Positions 9,007-18,401 of a stretch of 64,000 bases of DNA are shown one piece after another. Location of the stretch: contig CAWGNT010000013.1 in assembly GCA_963824085.1 (NCBI GenBank), positions 62,001 through 126,000 of the forward strand, written 5' to 3'. Position 1 is the stretch's first letter. The number at the start of each line of letters is the position of its first letter. Made by a program: the position numbers and the translations under genes. The stretch comes from JARRNE01 sp963824085 (GTDB lineage: Bacteria > Pseudomonadota > Gammaproteobacteria > Chromatiales > Chromatiaceae). Below the pieces are notes generated by a model. That model saw nothing but the letters and a program-made list of their open reading frames with translations. It ran no database searches and was not told the DNA's origin.

Positions 9007-10362
9007 TCACTCTCTGCCCCGGCGCCAGCGTATCAGGAGACCGGCGAACAGCAGCAGGGTCGGCACGACCACGAGGGAGCCCCCGCCGACGACCAGGATG
9101 TCTCGGCGCGTGAGCGCGAGGTCGCGGTCTGGCAGCGCACGCCTCGGCACCGGGGCACTTCCCGGGGGAGCTGTGAGCCATTCCACCATTCGCATCCCGA
9201 GTGACCGATTGCCCGCGCTCGCCAGGTTCGCATTGCTCAGGAAGTCGCCGTCGCCGACCACGAGGACCCGCTGCTCGTCAAACCCCTTCGGTGCGCGCCG
9301 GGTCAGGAACAGGGCGATCGGCAGGGGACCTGGCCGCTCGCCTTGCGCCTCGTTGCGGGACACCTCGCCTTGGATGGGGCCCGTCTCGTTCCAGCTGTTC
9401 TCGAGAGTACGCAGCGGTGTCTCCACCGTCCAGCCCGGTGCAGCGTGGGGAAGGAAGGCCACGGTGCCCGGGAACAAGGCGGGAGCGGAAAGCCCTCCCG
9501 TGAGGGGGTGGTCGGGAAAATTCTTGACCAGAGCGACCGTCGGGTCGTCGATATTGAGCTCACGCACGTTTGCGTCGACGAGCTCCCCGGGGAGGCGCTC
9601 GACCCCGAGGTGCTCCGCCACGGGCTCGAGGCCGTCCAGCCGGCCGGGATCCATGAGCCAGAGCAGGTTGCCGCCTTGGTCGAGGTAACGGATCACCGCC
9701 TTGGCCTCGCCCGGGAAGAGGGCGATGCTCGCAGTGGATACCACCAGCAGCCGCGTATTGGCAGGCACTGCCGGGTCGCTGACCAGATCAAGGGGCTGCA
9801 CGCGGATGCCGCGCGCGCGCACCAACTCCGCGAAGCGTCCCAGGTCCGTCCCTCCCGCGCCGTCGATGCGACGCTCTCCATGCCCCTCGAGCACCGCGAC
9901 CCAGGGGACGTCATTGCGAGTGAGCCGTGCGATGGCGGCAGTGAGCGGCGCCTCCCCGATCTGTCGCAGAGTCTCGCGGCGGCCGCGGTACTCGATCTGA
10001 ATCTGTCCGAGTGCTGTGACTTGCGCGGCTCGCGCCTGCTCGGGGAAGAGCTGCGGGTCCACGTAGCTGACCGTGAGATCCGCTCCGGCTTTGCGGTAGC
10101 GGGCGAGCAGCTGCTCGATCCGCTTCGCCAGCGGTTGGCTGCGGTCGAGGAACACGGTGATGCGAAGGGGGCCCTTGACGCGCGCGATGACCGCAGCGCT
10201 CTCCGCGCTGAGCGTGTTGCGTCCGCTGGCTGTCCAGTCCCAGTAGCGGTCGTGGTGGGCGCCCAGCCAACCGGCCAGAACAACAGCCGTGGCGAGCAGG
10301 AGGTAAAACACCAGATCTGCGAAGCGGCGCTCAAGAAGGTCACTGCGACGAGGGTTGCTCAT
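9007..10362 (-). CDS. GldG-like ABC transporter auxiliary protein
   Basis: About 451 residues. The ATG at 10362 is chosen because it gives an N-terminal membrane helix (LVFYLLLATAVVLAGWLGAH) and falls 11 bases after the permease stop; the longer frame reads through the permease gene. The body contains the DUF4350/GldG-type region, including VTVSYVDPQ, ERRIDG and LLWLMDPG, a Rossmann-like GATase fold. A C-terminal helix (VVGGGSLVVVPTLLLFAGLLI) ends in arginines. In Bacteroidetes GldG works with GldA and GldF in gliding. In gammaproteobacteria the role is unknown. Confidence 0.8.
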   Translation of the reverse strand: MSNPRRSDLLERRFADLVFYLLLATAVVLAGWLGAHHDRYWDWTASGRNTLSAESAAVIARVKGPLRITVFLDRSQPLAKRIEQLLARYRKAGADLTVSYVDPQLFPEQARAAQVTALGQIQIEYRGRRETLRQIGEAPLTAAIARLTRNDVPWVAVLEGHGERRIDGAGGTDLGRFAELVRARGIRVQPLDLVSDPAVPANTRLLVVSTASIALFPGEAKAVIRYLDQGGNLLWLMDPGRLDGLEPVAEHLGVERLPGELVDANVRELNIDDPTVALVKNFPDHPLTGGLSAPALFPGTVAFLPHAAPGWTVETPLRTLENSWNETGPIQGEVSRNEAQGERPGPLPIALFLTRRAPKGFDEQRVLVVGDGDFLSNANLASAGNRSLGMRMVEWLTAPPGSAPVPRRALPDRDLALTRRDILVVGGGSLVVVPTLLLFAGLLIRWRRGRE

Positions 10363-10373
10363 CGGGATCGCCT

Positions 10374-11111
10374 TCAGCCGAGTCGCCGGTTCGCCAGTCG
10401 GCGATGGGCCAGGGCCAAGAAGAACCCGGTGAAGAGCAGGTAGTAGAGCAGGTCGCTCGCACGGACGATACCGAGGAGAAACCAGACCAGGTGCTCGTTC
10501 CACGAGAGCCAGTCGAACAGGGACACGGCCGGCGAGCCGATCGCCTCGCCGCGGTTGATCACCGAGAGGAGCACCAACACACCGTAGGCCGTGATCGCGG
10601 TCAGCCCAGGTTGGGCGCTCAGGCTGGAGGCAAAGAGTCCGACCGCCGCGAACAGGAGCCCGCATAGCCATACTCCCAGGGTTGCAGCGGCTAGGAGCCC
10701 CAAGTCCAGGTGGACCGATGGCGCCAGGCTGAGCACGAGAAGCAGCGGCAGCAGACCCATGGCCAGGATCGGCCCCATGAGCCCGAGTAGCTTGCCGAGG
10801 AGGATCTCGAGCAGAGACACGGGCGCCGCCCCGACGAGGTTGAAGGTGTCCTCCCGGAGCTCGCCGCTCAACATGCGCATGGTGAGGAGGGGCACCGTGA
10901 GCATGGCCAGCACCGTGGCGAAGCTGAATAGGTTGAGATTGAGCTCGAGCGTCAGTCCGGCACTGCGCTGGGCGGCTTCGAGGCCGGAAAAGCGCTCCAG
11001 AACGCGGAGGAAGATCCAGGCCAGAACGAACCCATTCGCCGCCAGCAGTCCCCAGCCAAGGGGTGAGACGAAGAGCGCACGAAGCTCTCGGCGGGCAATG
11101 ACTGCGATCAC
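10374..11111 (-). CDS. ABC-2 type permease (GldF-like)
   Basis: A 245-residue membrane protein with about six helices. The GTG start at 11111 overlaps the ATPase stop (GTGA arrangement), so the two are translationally coupled. The N-terminus IAVIARRELRALFVSPLGW is typical of ABC-2 permeases, as is the ELREDTFNLVGAAPVSLLEILLGK segment that contacts the ATPase. With the ATPase and the GldG-like protein it forms the integral part of an exporter-like complex whose substrate is unknown. Confidence 0.88.
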   Translation of the reverse strand: MIAVIARRELRALFVSPLGWGLLAANGFVLAWIFLRVLERFSGLEAAQRSAGLTLELNLNLFSFATVLAMLTVPLLTMRMLSGELREDTFNLVGAAPVSLLEILLGKLLGLMGPILAMGLLPLLLVLSLAPSVHLDLGLLAAATLGVWLCGLLFAAVGLFASSLSAQPGLTAITAYGVLVLLSVINRGEAIGSPAVSLFDWLSWNEHLVWFLLGIVRASDLLYYLLFTGFFLALAHRRLANRRLG

Positions 11112-12034
11112 TCCGCGTGCCCCCCGCCCAGGATGTGAAAGAACACCTGCTCCAGATCGGCCCGATCGGGCGTCAGCTCGACCAGCCCATAGCCGGCCTC
11201 CACCAACCGCTCAGCGAGCGCGGCCGGCGTCTCCCCCGGCCGCAACGTGACTCGGAAGGCGTCATCGCCCAATGTCTGGGCCGCTGCGATACCGGGAAGT
11301 GCAGTTATCGTGGTGAGTGATGGTGGACGGTCGAGCCGTACGCGGTAGCGTAGAACGGGTAGCGTAGGCGGATCTTTATCGAGACGCTCCTCGTGCAGCG
11401 CCCGGCCGTCGCGCAAGATCACGACGCGGGTGCACACGGCCTGAACCTCGGGCAGGATATGGCTCGAGAGGATCACCCCGCTGGATGCGGCGAGTGAGCG
11501 TACGAGCTCTCGCACCTCGCGGATCTGAACCGGGTCAAGCCCGTCCGTCGGCTCATCCAGGATGACCAGATCCGGCTCGTGGATAATCGCCTGGGCGATG
11601 CCGACGCGTTGGCGGTATCCCTTGGAGAGTCTCCCGACGAGGCGTCTGCCCACCTCGGCGAGTCCGCAACGTCCCTTGACTCGGTCGATCGCCTTACCAA
11701 GGCTCAGCCGGGGCACCCGGTGCAAGCGGGCGCAGTAGGCGAGATACTCGTCCACTCGCATCTCCGGATAGAGGGGTGGGCGCTCAGGCAGATAGCCGAT
11801 GTGCCGCTTGGCATGCCGGGGACGGCGGCTGAGGTCGATCCCGTGGATCTGTACCGTCCCTGCGGTGGGCAGCAGATTCCCGCTCAGGACCTGCAAGCAG
11901 GTCGTCTTGCCTGCGCCATTTGGTCCGAGCAGACCGAGTATCTCGCCCCGCGCCATATGAAGGTCGATAGCGGCGAGCGCCGTGCGCTCGCCGTAGCGGC
12001 GTTCCAGACCCTGCACCCTTAGAAGCTCCTCCAT
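11108..12034 (-). CDS. ABC transporter ATP-binding protein (GldA/CcmA-like)
   Basis: A 308-residue cytoplasmic ATPase. Walker A is GPNGAGKT, the signature is LSKGYRQRVGIAQ, and Walker B is LVILDEPTDGLDP, followed by the switch histidine in LSSHILPEV. The C-terminal 70 residues form the extra domain seen in ABC-2 drug-exporter-type ATPases. It is the first gene of the four-gene minus-strand cluster; start ATG 12034. Confidence 0.92.
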   Translation of the reverse strand: MEELLRVQGLERRYGERTALAAIDLHMARGEILGLLGPNGAGKTTCLQVLSGNLLPTAGTVQIHGIDLSRRPRHAKRHIGYLPERPPLYPEMRVDEYLAYCARLHRVPRLSLGKAIDRVKGRCGLAEVGRRLVGRLSKGYRQRVGIAQAIIHEPDLVILDEPTDGLDPVQIREVRELVRSLAASSGVILSSHILPEVQAVCTRVVILRDGRALHEERLDKDPPTLPVLRYRVRLDRPPSLTTITALPGIAAAQTLGDDAFRVTLRPGETPAALAERLVEAGYGLVELTPDRADLEQVFFHILGGGHAE

Positions 12035-12247
12035 GGATCGGGCAAGATAGCTTGGAAGCCCGGCCCTGCCAATTGAAGACCGTCACAGAATTGGCACTCA
12101 AGGGCGAGGCCGGGGGGAGTTGCCTGGTCCACTAGGCGCCTCGCCCTGGCACGCGGCTTGTCCGTTGGTGAAGGTCCACCACCTGGGAGGACGATCGGAT
12201 GGTGCCATGGCTGCGACAGATTGCCTGGAGGCTCGCGGAGTCTTAAG

Positions 12248-14257
12248 GTGGATCAGAGCGAACCCCTAATGCGAGTCCAGCCGCTGACACTCATTGGTAT
12301 CGACACTGGTGGCACCTTTACGGACTTCGTGCTTTGGCACGAGGGGCGGGTCAAGGTCCACAAGGTGCTTTCAACCCCCACCGACCCGGAGCGGGCGATT
12401 CTCCAGGGGATTGCAGAGCTTGGTCTCGCGTCCACCGGGCTGAAGGTCATCCACGGCTCGACTGTTGCGACCAACGCGGTCCTCGAGGGGAAAGGGGTGC
12501 GTACGCTCTACGTGGCAAACCGCGGTTTCGCCGACTTGCTGACGATTGGGCGTCAGGCGCGAGCGTCGCTCTATGATCTCCAGCCGCCCGTGCGCCCTCC
12601 GCCGGTTTCACGCGACCTGTGCCTCGAGACGGGCGGACGGCTCGGCGCCGACGGGGATTGGGTCGAGCCCTTGACCGACGGGGACCTCAACGCCCTTCGC
12701 GCCGAGATGCAGCGGCTATGCCCGGCGGCCGTCGCCATCAACCTGCTCTTTTCCTATCTGGACGACAGTGCCGAGCGTGCGATCGCCGCGGCCGTCCCCG
12801 GCGGCGCTTTCGTTTCCCGGTCCTCGGAGGTACTTCCCCTCACGGGTGAGTACGAGCGGGGTATTGCGACCTGGCTGAATGCCTGGGTGGGGCCCCTCGT
12901 CGGGGACTACATCGGAAGGCTGCGCGAACGTCTCCCCGGGGCGCGGGTCGCAGTGATGCAGTCGAGCGGCGAGGCCGTGGCAGCCGAGCAGACGGCCCGC
13001 CAGGCGGTCCGGCTTCTGTTGTCAGGTCCCGCGGGCGGGCTGGTAGGTGCAGCGTTCGTCGGGCGCTTGGCTGGGGAGAGCCGGCTCCTCACCTTCGATA
13101 TGGGCGGCACCTCCACCGACGTGGCGCTGGTGGACGGAGAGCCCAGGATCACCACTTCCGGACGGATTGCCGGCTACCCTGTGGGCGTCCCGATGGTGGA
13201 CATGCACACGATCGGCGCCGGGGGCGGCTCCATCGCCCGCCTGGATGCAGGCGGCTTGCTGTTGGTGGGCCCAGAGTCGGCCGGCGCGGACCCTGGGCCA
13301 GCCTCTTACGGCAAGGGTGGCCGAGCGCCCACCATTACCGACGCGAACCTGGTGCTGGGCAGGTTACGGCCGGATGCGTTTCTGGGCGGGCGCATGAAAC
13401 TGGATGTCGCGGCCGCGTGGTCCGCCGTGGGGCGCCTTGGCGCGGCCATGGGTCTCGCGCCGGAGGAGGCAGCCCTCGGCATCATTCGCGTCGGCAATGA
13501 GCACATGGCGCGCGCCCTGCGGGTTATCTCGGTGCAACGGGGAATCGACCCTAGTGATTACACGCTGACCTCTTTCGGCGGTGCGGGAGGCTTACACGTA
13601 TGCTCTCTTGCCGAGTCGCTCGCCATGCGCCGCGCGATGGTACCCGCGCACGCAGGAGTCCTGTCCGCCCTGGGGATGCTGGTCACGCCACCTGGACGGC
13701 TCCTGGCCCGGACCTGGCTCGGGCCGCTCGCGACGCGCAGCGATCGCGCGATCGGCGAGCGGATAGACGAGCTTGCGGAGGAAGGGCGGGATGCGCTGGT
13801 GGGCGAGGGGATGTCGTTGGCGGACATCCGCGTCGAGCCCTCGCTGGACCTGCGCTATCGCGGCCAGTCCTCCACGCTCAATTTGCCCTGGCAAGGCGTT
13901 GAGGCGACGAGCGAGGATTTTCACCGCCTTCACCACGACAGGTACGGCCATCGGCTGGACGTTCCTTTGGAGCTGGTCAACCTCCGTGTGCGGGTCACCG
14001 TCGAGCCGCCCGTGCAGACTCTGCCTGCGGACCCGCCCTCTGCCGATGCCTCGCCGGATGGGCTCGGGCGGGTCTTCGGTTGGGACGACCCCGTACCCAT
14101 CCTAAGCCGTGAGGCCCTGCCGGTGAACGAGCGGGTTGCCGGTCCGGCGGTGATCGTCGATTCCTTCGCCACGAGCTGGTTGGCCGCACGCTGGACCGCA
14201 TGGCGCGATGCTTTGGGTAACCTGCGGTTGGAGCGCCATCAGGAGTCCAAGGGGTGA
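12248..14257 (+). CDS. Hydantoinase/5-oxoprolinase A-type protein, orphan
   Basis: About 669 residues, homologous to HyuA and the N-terminal half of 5-oxoprolinase. Members use ATP to open hydantoin or oxoproline rings or to carboxylate ketones. GIDTGGTFTDFV at the N-terminus and DMGGTSTDVALV further in are the paired actin-like ATPase phosphate loops; GAGGGSIARLDAGG is also conserved. GTG 12248 has GGAG 7 bases upstream; ATG 12269 is an alternative. HyuA normally needs a HyuB partner, but neither neighbour encodes one, so the substrate cannot be inferred. Confidence 0.85.
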   Translation: MDQSEPLMRVQPLTLIGIDTGGTFTDFVLWHEGRVKVHKVLSTPTDPERAILQGIAELGLASTGLKVIHGSTVATNAVLEGKGVRTLYVANRGFADLLTIGRQARASLYDLQPPVRPPPVSRDLCLETGGRLGADGDWVEPLTDGDLNALRAEMQRLCPAAVAINLLFSYLDDSAERAIAAAVPGGAFVSRSSEVLPLTGEYERGIATWLNAWVGPLVGDYIGRLRERLPGARVAVMQSSGEAVAAEQTARQAVRLLLSGPAGGLVGAAFVGRLAGESRLLTFDMGGTSTDVALVDGEPRITTSGRIAGYPVGVPMVDMHTIGAGGGSIARLDAGGLLLVGPESAGADPGPASYGKGGRAPTITDANLVLGRLRPDAFLGGRMKLDVAAAWSAVGRLGAAMGLAPEEAALGIIRVGNEHMARALRVISVQRGIDPSDYTLTSFGGAGGLHVCSLAESLAMRRAMVPAHAGVLSALGMLVTPPGRLLARTWLGPLATRSDRAIGERIDELAEEGRDALVGEGMSLADIRVEPSLDLRYRGQSSTLNLPWQGVEATSEDFHRLHHDRYGHRLDVPLELVNLRVRVTVEPPVQTLPADPPSADASPDGLGRVFGWDDPVPILSREALPVNERVAGPAVIVDSFATSWLAARWTAWRDALGNLRLERHQESKG

Positions 14258-14450
14258 CTATGCTTTCCACACCATACAGAGTGGGCTATAGTGAGAAGAG
14301 ATATACCGCCGGCGGAACCGGCTGGCCGACCGCCGGAAGGCGATAAATCCGGCAACCCCCGCTTTCCCTGATTCGCTTACAACTGAGGACAGAGGCGCTC
14401 GGCCCCGACGCCCGCTGTCCCGCTGTCTACCACTTCGTGAGGTGTCGTTG

Positions 14451-15644
14451 ATGACCTTGTACGGAATTATGGCCCCGTCCCTATGGCAGACGGCCGCGCT
14501 CACTTTGATACTGACCCACATCACCATCGTGACGGTGACGGTCTTCCTGCACCGCTCGCAGGCCCACCGGGCGTTGGACTTGCATCCGGCGGTCAGTCAT
14601 TTCTTTCGCTTCTGGCTCTGGCTCACGACGGGCATGGTGACCCGCGAGTGGGTGGCAGTGCATCGACGACATCACGCAAAATGCGAGACACCCGAAGATC
14701 CCCATAGTCCGCAAGTCCTGGGCCTGCGCAAGGTGCTGGCCGAGGGGTCCGAGCTATACGGAGAGGCCGCGAACAACGCGGGGACCTTGGGGCGTTATGG
14801 TCACGGAACACCGGACGATTGGTTGGAGCGCCATGTGTACGGCCGCTATCGGTGGCAGGGCGTCGGCCTGATGCTGATTCTCGACGTGCTGCTGTTTGGT
14901 GTGTACGGCCTCACGGTGTGGGCGGTCCAGATGCTCTGGATTCCGCTCTTCGCCGCCGGGGTGATCAACGGCGTGGGGCATTACTGGGGTTACCGCAACT
15001 TCGAGACTCCGGACTCGTCCGCGAACATAGCGCCTTTCGGCGTCCTTATCGGCGGTGAGGAGCTGCACAACAATCATCACGCATTTCCGAGCTCGGCCCG
15101 GTTCTCCTCCAAGTGGTGGGAGCTCGATATCGGTTGGATGTACATTCGGGTGCTGAGCGCACTTGGTCTCGCGAAGATCAAGAAGGTCGCCCCTCAGCCA
15201 CATGTCGTCGAGGGCAAGAAAAACGTGGACATGGAGACGCTGCGAGCGGTCATTGTCGGTCGAATGCATGTGTTCGCGGGCTATGCCCGGGAGGTGCTGG
15301 CGCCGGTCACGCGTGCCGAGGTATGCCGTAGCGAACAACACTGTCGGCGCCTATTGCGCCGTACGCAGCGTCTGTTGCTGGCTGAAAGATCGCGTCTTGA
15401 CGCGGCGGCGCGGCGACGGCTTGAGCAGGTGCTCGCGCAGAGCCAGAAGCTCCAGACCGTCTATCAGTTCCGGGAAGCTCTGCATGACCTCTGGGAGCGT
15501 TCCTCCCCGAGTCAAGAGGCCCTCCTCGCGGCCCTGCAGGAATGGTGCCAACAGGCGGAAGCTACTGGCATTCAAGCCCTTGAGAGCTTTGCGCGCAAGC
15601 TGCGCGGGTATTCCCTCCAGCCGGTAGTACCGGTCGGCGCCTGA
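14451..15644 (+). CDS. Membrane fatty acid (acyl-CoA) desaturase
   Basis: About 397 residues. The three histidine boxes that bind the di-iron centre are HRSQAH (34-39), HRRHH (71-75) and HNNHH (206-210), between membrane helices, as in stearoyl-CoA-type delta-9 desaturases. It should introduce a double bond into membrane acyl chains using O2. The last 150 residues are an unusually long, mainly helical cytoplasmic tail. The ATG at 14451 is preferred over GTG 14442 because GAGGT lies 7 bases upstream. It converges on rpmG across a shared terminator. Confidence 0.9.
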   Translation: MTLYGIMAPSLWQTAALTLILTHITIVTVTVFLHRSQAHRALDLHPAVSHFFRFWLWLTTGMVTREWVAVHRRHHAKCETPEDPHSPQVLGLRKVLAEGSELYGEAANNAGTLGRYGHGTPDDWLERHVYGRYRWQGVGLMLILDVLLFGVYGLTVWAVQMLWIPLFAAGVINGVGHYWGYRNFETPDSSANIAPFGVLIGGEELHNNHHAFPSSARFSSKWWELDIGWMYIRVLSALGLAKIKKVAPQPHVVEGKKNVDMETLRAVIVGRMHVFAGYAREVLAPVTRAEVCRSEQHCRRLLRRTQRLLLAERSRLDAAARRRLEQVLAQSQKLQTVYQFREALHDLWERSSPSQEALLAALQEWCQQAEATGIQALESFARKLRGYSLQPVVPVGA

Positions 15645-15701
15645 AACGGATTGCGGGGGCAGGTGGAGCGGCGCGCGTGGAGGCGCGCCCTCGACGACAA
15701 G

Positions 15702-15730
15702 AAAAAGCCCGCCATCGGCGGGCTTTTTTT
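15702..15730. terminator. Bidirectional intrinsic terminator
   Basis: A-run, perfect 7-base stem GCCCGCC / GGCGGGC with loop ATC, then a run of seven T. The A-run on one side and T-run on the other allow it to end both the desaturase transcript (plus) and the rpmB-rpmG transcript (minus). Confidence 0.9.
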
Positions 15731-15746
15731 CACATGCCGATGCGTG

Positions 15747-15914
15747 TCACTTTATTTTGCCTTCCTTGTACATCACGTGCTTGCGCACGACCGGATCGTA
15801 CTTCTTGATCTCCATTTTTCCCGGCTGATTACGCTTGTTCTTGGTCGTCGTGTAGAAGTGGCCGGTTCCGGCGCTGGAGATCAGCCGAATCTTTTCGCGT
15901 GCTGCCTTAGCCAT
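15747..15914 (-). CDS. rpmG: 50S ribosomal protein L33
   Basis: A 55-residue protein of the large subunit near the E site. It begins MAKAAREKIRLISSAGTG and contains HFYTTTKNKRN and KYDPVVRKHVMYKEGKIK, the standard L33 pattern. It has no cysteines, so it is the zinc-independent (C-minus) form. It follows rpmB by 14 bases, the conserved rpmB-rpmG operon, and ends just before the shared terminator. Confidence 0.97.
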   Translation of the reverse strand: MAKAAREKIRLISSAGTGHFYTTTKNKRNQPGKMEIKKYDPVVRKHVMYKEGKIK

Positions 15915-15928
15915 GATCCCTTACCTCG

Positions 15929-16165
15929 TTAGACGGTCTCGCCGCGCGCGCGCAGGTCCACCAGCACGGCGTCGATGCCCTTCTTGTCGATAATGCGCAT
16001 CCCGCTGGTAGATACGCGAAGGCGCACCCAGCGTTTTTCGCTCTCTACCCAGAAGCGATGATAGTGGAGGTTCGGCAGGAATCGCCGCTTGGTCTTGTTG
16101 TGAGCGTGGGAGACGTTGCAACCGGTAACGGGCCTCTTGCCGGTCACTTGACAGACTTTTGACAT
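15929..16165 (-). CDS. rpmB: 50S ribosomal protein L28
   Basis: A 78-residue large-subunit protein. MSKVCQVTGKRPVTGCNVSHA is the canonical N-terminus and HYHRFWVESEKRWVRLRVS the conserved core. Only two of the four cysteines of zinc-binding L28 forms remain (Cys5 and Cys16). First gene of the rpmB-rpmG operon; about 194 bases lie between it and radC upstream. Confidence 0.97.
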   Translation of the reverse strand: MSKVCQVTGKRPVTGCNVSHAHNKTKRRFLPNLHYHRFWVESEKRWVRLRVSTSGMRIIDKKGIDAVLVDLRARGETV

Positions 16166-16359
16166 GACGCGTCTCCTCAGATCGAGCGCAAATCAGCGGA
16201 CTATTACAAAGGACCCGAAAGCTTATCCGACAAGTACGCGCATGGCAAGTGAAGCGCCGCTCGGCCACTCGCATGCCCGTCCGTCATCGGGCCTCTCGCG
16301 GAGGCGGAGGAGACACGGGCAATGTTCTTGGTTCTCGGCCATCCGCTAAGGGCTCTAGG

Positions 16360-17034
16360 TCAGATCAGTCCCCTATCGGCCAAAGACGTGCCCTGTCCCT
16401 CCCCCACGATTACGTGGTCGAGCACCCGGACATCCACAAGGGCAAGGGCGTCCTTGAGGCGCTGCGTGATGCGCAGATCCGATTGGCTCGGCTCGGCCAC
16501 GCCCGATGGATGGTTGTGCGCAAAGATCACGGCGGCTGCGTTTGCTCGCAAGGCGCGGCGGACAACCTCGCGAGGGTGGACACTAGCCCCGTCGATCGTG
16601 CCGCGGAAGAGCTCCTCGTACTCGATCAGCCGGTGGCGGTTGTCGAGAAAGAGACAGGCGAAGACCTCATGCGGATAGCCGGCGAGCCGCGCCTTGATGT
16701 AATCCCGGGCCGCGTCCGGGCTCGTCAGGAGGTTGCGGTCCTTGGTCTCTTCGAGCAGATAGCGACGACTCATTTCGAGTACCGCCCTGAGCTGGGCAAA
16801 CTTCGCCCGGCCCAACCCCTTAGCGCCGCAGAAGCTCCGCTCGTCCGCGGAGAACAGGCCCCTCAATCCCTTGAACTCCGACAAGAGCTCACGCGCTAAG
16901 TCCACTGCGCTCTTACCGGCCACGCCGGTGCGCAGGAAGATAGCCAGCAGTTCGGCGTCGGTCAGCGCCCCCTCTCCCCGGTTGAGCAGCTTCTCGCGGG
17001 GACGCTCGTCCTCCGGCCAGTCGGCAATGCGCAT
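16360..17034 (-). CDS. radC: RadC-family JAB1/MPN domain protein
   Basis: 224 residues from the ATG at 17034, which has GGAGAG just upstream; the longer frame adds a Cys/Arg-rich leader that looks non-coding. An N-terminal helix-hairpin-helix region (LTDAELLAIFLRTG) precedes the MPN/JAMM metal-binding motif HNHPSG and the distal DHVIVGEG. The former link to DNA repair is not supported experimentally and the biochemical role is unknown. It is divergent from coaBC, as in E. coli and Pseudomonas. Confidence 0.93.
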   Translation of the reverse strand: MRIADWPEDERPREKLLNRGEGALTDAELLAIFLRTGVAGKSAVDLARELLSEFKGLRGLFSADERSFCGAKGLGRAKFAQLRAVLEMSRRYLLEETKDRNLLTSPDAARDYIKARLAGYPHEVFACLFLDNRHRLIEYEELFRGTIDGASVHPREVVRRALRANAAAVIFAHNHPSGVAEPSQSDLRITQRLKDALALVDVRVLDHVIVGEGQGTSLADRGLI

Positions 17035-17183
17035 GTGAGCTCTCCGTTGTTGGGAATGCCGAAGGGTACGACAGGGACGGCATAGCGACCAAGGGGCCAA
17101 TCCCGCGCGTGGGTTCGCAACTTGGCAATTGCGTTACAATCCGCGTTCAACGCCAATAGCTACGCGCGCTTACGTGACTCTAC

Positions 17184-18401
17184 GTGGTGAATCGGAAAGA
17201 TGGCCTCCGGGTGTTGTTAGGCGTCAGCGGAGGCGTTGCCGCCTACAAGGCCGCTGAGCTGATTCGTATCCTGCGAGCCGCGGGTGCCGAGGTCCGGGTG
17301 GTGATGACCGCGGCAGCAGCCGCCTTCATTAGTCCCCTAAGCCTTCAAGCCCTTTCCGGCAACGATGTGCGGACGGCCCTTCTGGATCCCCGAGCGGAGG
17401 CCGGCATGAGCCATATCGAGCTCGCGCGCTGGGCCGACCTAGTGGTGGTGGCGCCTGCAACCGCTGACCTGATCGCGCGTCTTGCCGCCGGCCTGGCCGA
17501 CGACTTGTTGACGACGCTGATCCTTGCCACTGGCGCGCCCGTCGTAGTGGCCCCGGCGATGAACCATCGGATGTGGCTTCACCCGGCCACGCGGGAAAAC
17601 GTGCGACGGTTGCATGAGCGCGGCGTGCGGGTTCTGGGTCCGGCAGAAGGGGAGCAGGCTTGTGGAGAGAGCGGTCCTGGCCGCATGTTGGAGCCGTCGG
17701 AGATCCTGACTGGACTCGGGCTTGGTAACAGCGGCGGACTCGCCGGGCGCCGAGTCCTCGTCACCGCGGGACCAACCCGGGAGGCCCTGGATCCGGTGCG
17801 CTACATCGGGAACCGGAGCTCCGGCCGCATGGGCTATGCCGTCGCGGAATCCCTCGTGCGGCGTCGCGCTGCAGTCGTTCTCGTCAGCGGACCCACGAGC
17901 CTCCCGCCGCCGGCCGATGTCGAGCTCGTGCGAGTGGAGTCGGCGCTCGAGATGGAAGCGGCGGTGATCGATCACCTGCAGGGGTGCGATATCTTCGTGG
18001 CGGCAGCGGCGGTGGCGGACTACCGGCCCGCGGCTCCGGCCTCCCACAAGCTGAAGAAGCACGAGACCGAGCTGAGCTTGCGCCTGGTGCGGAACCCGGA
18101 CATATTGGCGCGGGTCGCGTCCTTCGCTGAGCGCCCCTTTGTTGTGGGTTTTGCCGCCGAGACACAGCGGCTCGCGGAGCACGCCCGCGAGAAGCTCAAG
18201 GCGAAGAGGCTCGACATGATTGCCGCCAATCTTGTCGGCGGGGAGGCCGGCGGGTTCGACAGCGAGGAGAACGCCTTGCTCGTCTTGTGGGCGGGCGGGC
18301 AGCGATCTCTTCCTATGATGCCGAAGGCCAGACTCGGCGACGCCTTGGTAGACCTTATCGCGGAGCGCTATCTTGCACACGCTGCAAGTCAAGATTCTTG
18401 A
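17184..18401 (+). CDS. coaBC: CoaBC, phosphopantothenoylcysteine synthetase/decarboxylase
   Basis: A 405-residue bifunctional coenzyme A enzyme. The N-terminal flavoprotein (CoaC) carries GVSGGVAAYKAAELIR, the catalytic-type PAMNHRMW and the substrate-flap ACGESGPGRM. The C-terminal CoaB half has TAGPTREALDPVRYIGNRSSGRMG-type sequence and the lysine motif KLKKHE. Start GTG 17184. Its end overlaps dut by 29 bases. The spacer to radC holds a TACAAT (17135-17140) that could serve as a -10 element. Confidence 0.96.
   Translation: MVNRKDGLRVLLGVSGGVAAYKAAELIRILRAAGAEVRVVMTAAAAAFISPLSLQALSGNDVRTALLDPRAEAGMSHIELARWADLVVVAPATADLIARLAAGLADDLLTTLILATGAPVVVAPAMNHRMWLHPATRENVRRLHERGVRVLGPAEGEQACGESGPGRMLEPSEILTGLGLGNSGGLAGRRVLVTAGPTREALDPVRYIGNRSSGRMGYAVAESLVRRRAAVVLVSGPTSLPPPADVELVRVESALEMEAAVIDHLQGCDIFVAAAAVADYRPAAPASHKLKKHETELSLRLVRNPDILARVASFAERPFVVGFAAETQRLAEHAREKLKAKRLDMIAANLVGGEAGGFDSEENALLVLWAGGQRSLPMMPKARLGDALVDLIAERYLAHAASQDS

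Noticed and set aside
10363..10671. N-terminal extension of the GldG-like frame
   Set aside because: Reads antiphase through the permease gene; ATG 10362 gives the expected membrane anchor.
14301..14337. ATATACCG followed by CCGGCGG...CCGCCGG upstream of the desaturase, as another copy of the dispersed element
   Set aside because: Only the first eight bases match; the core TTGACGGCAG hairpin and right end are missing.
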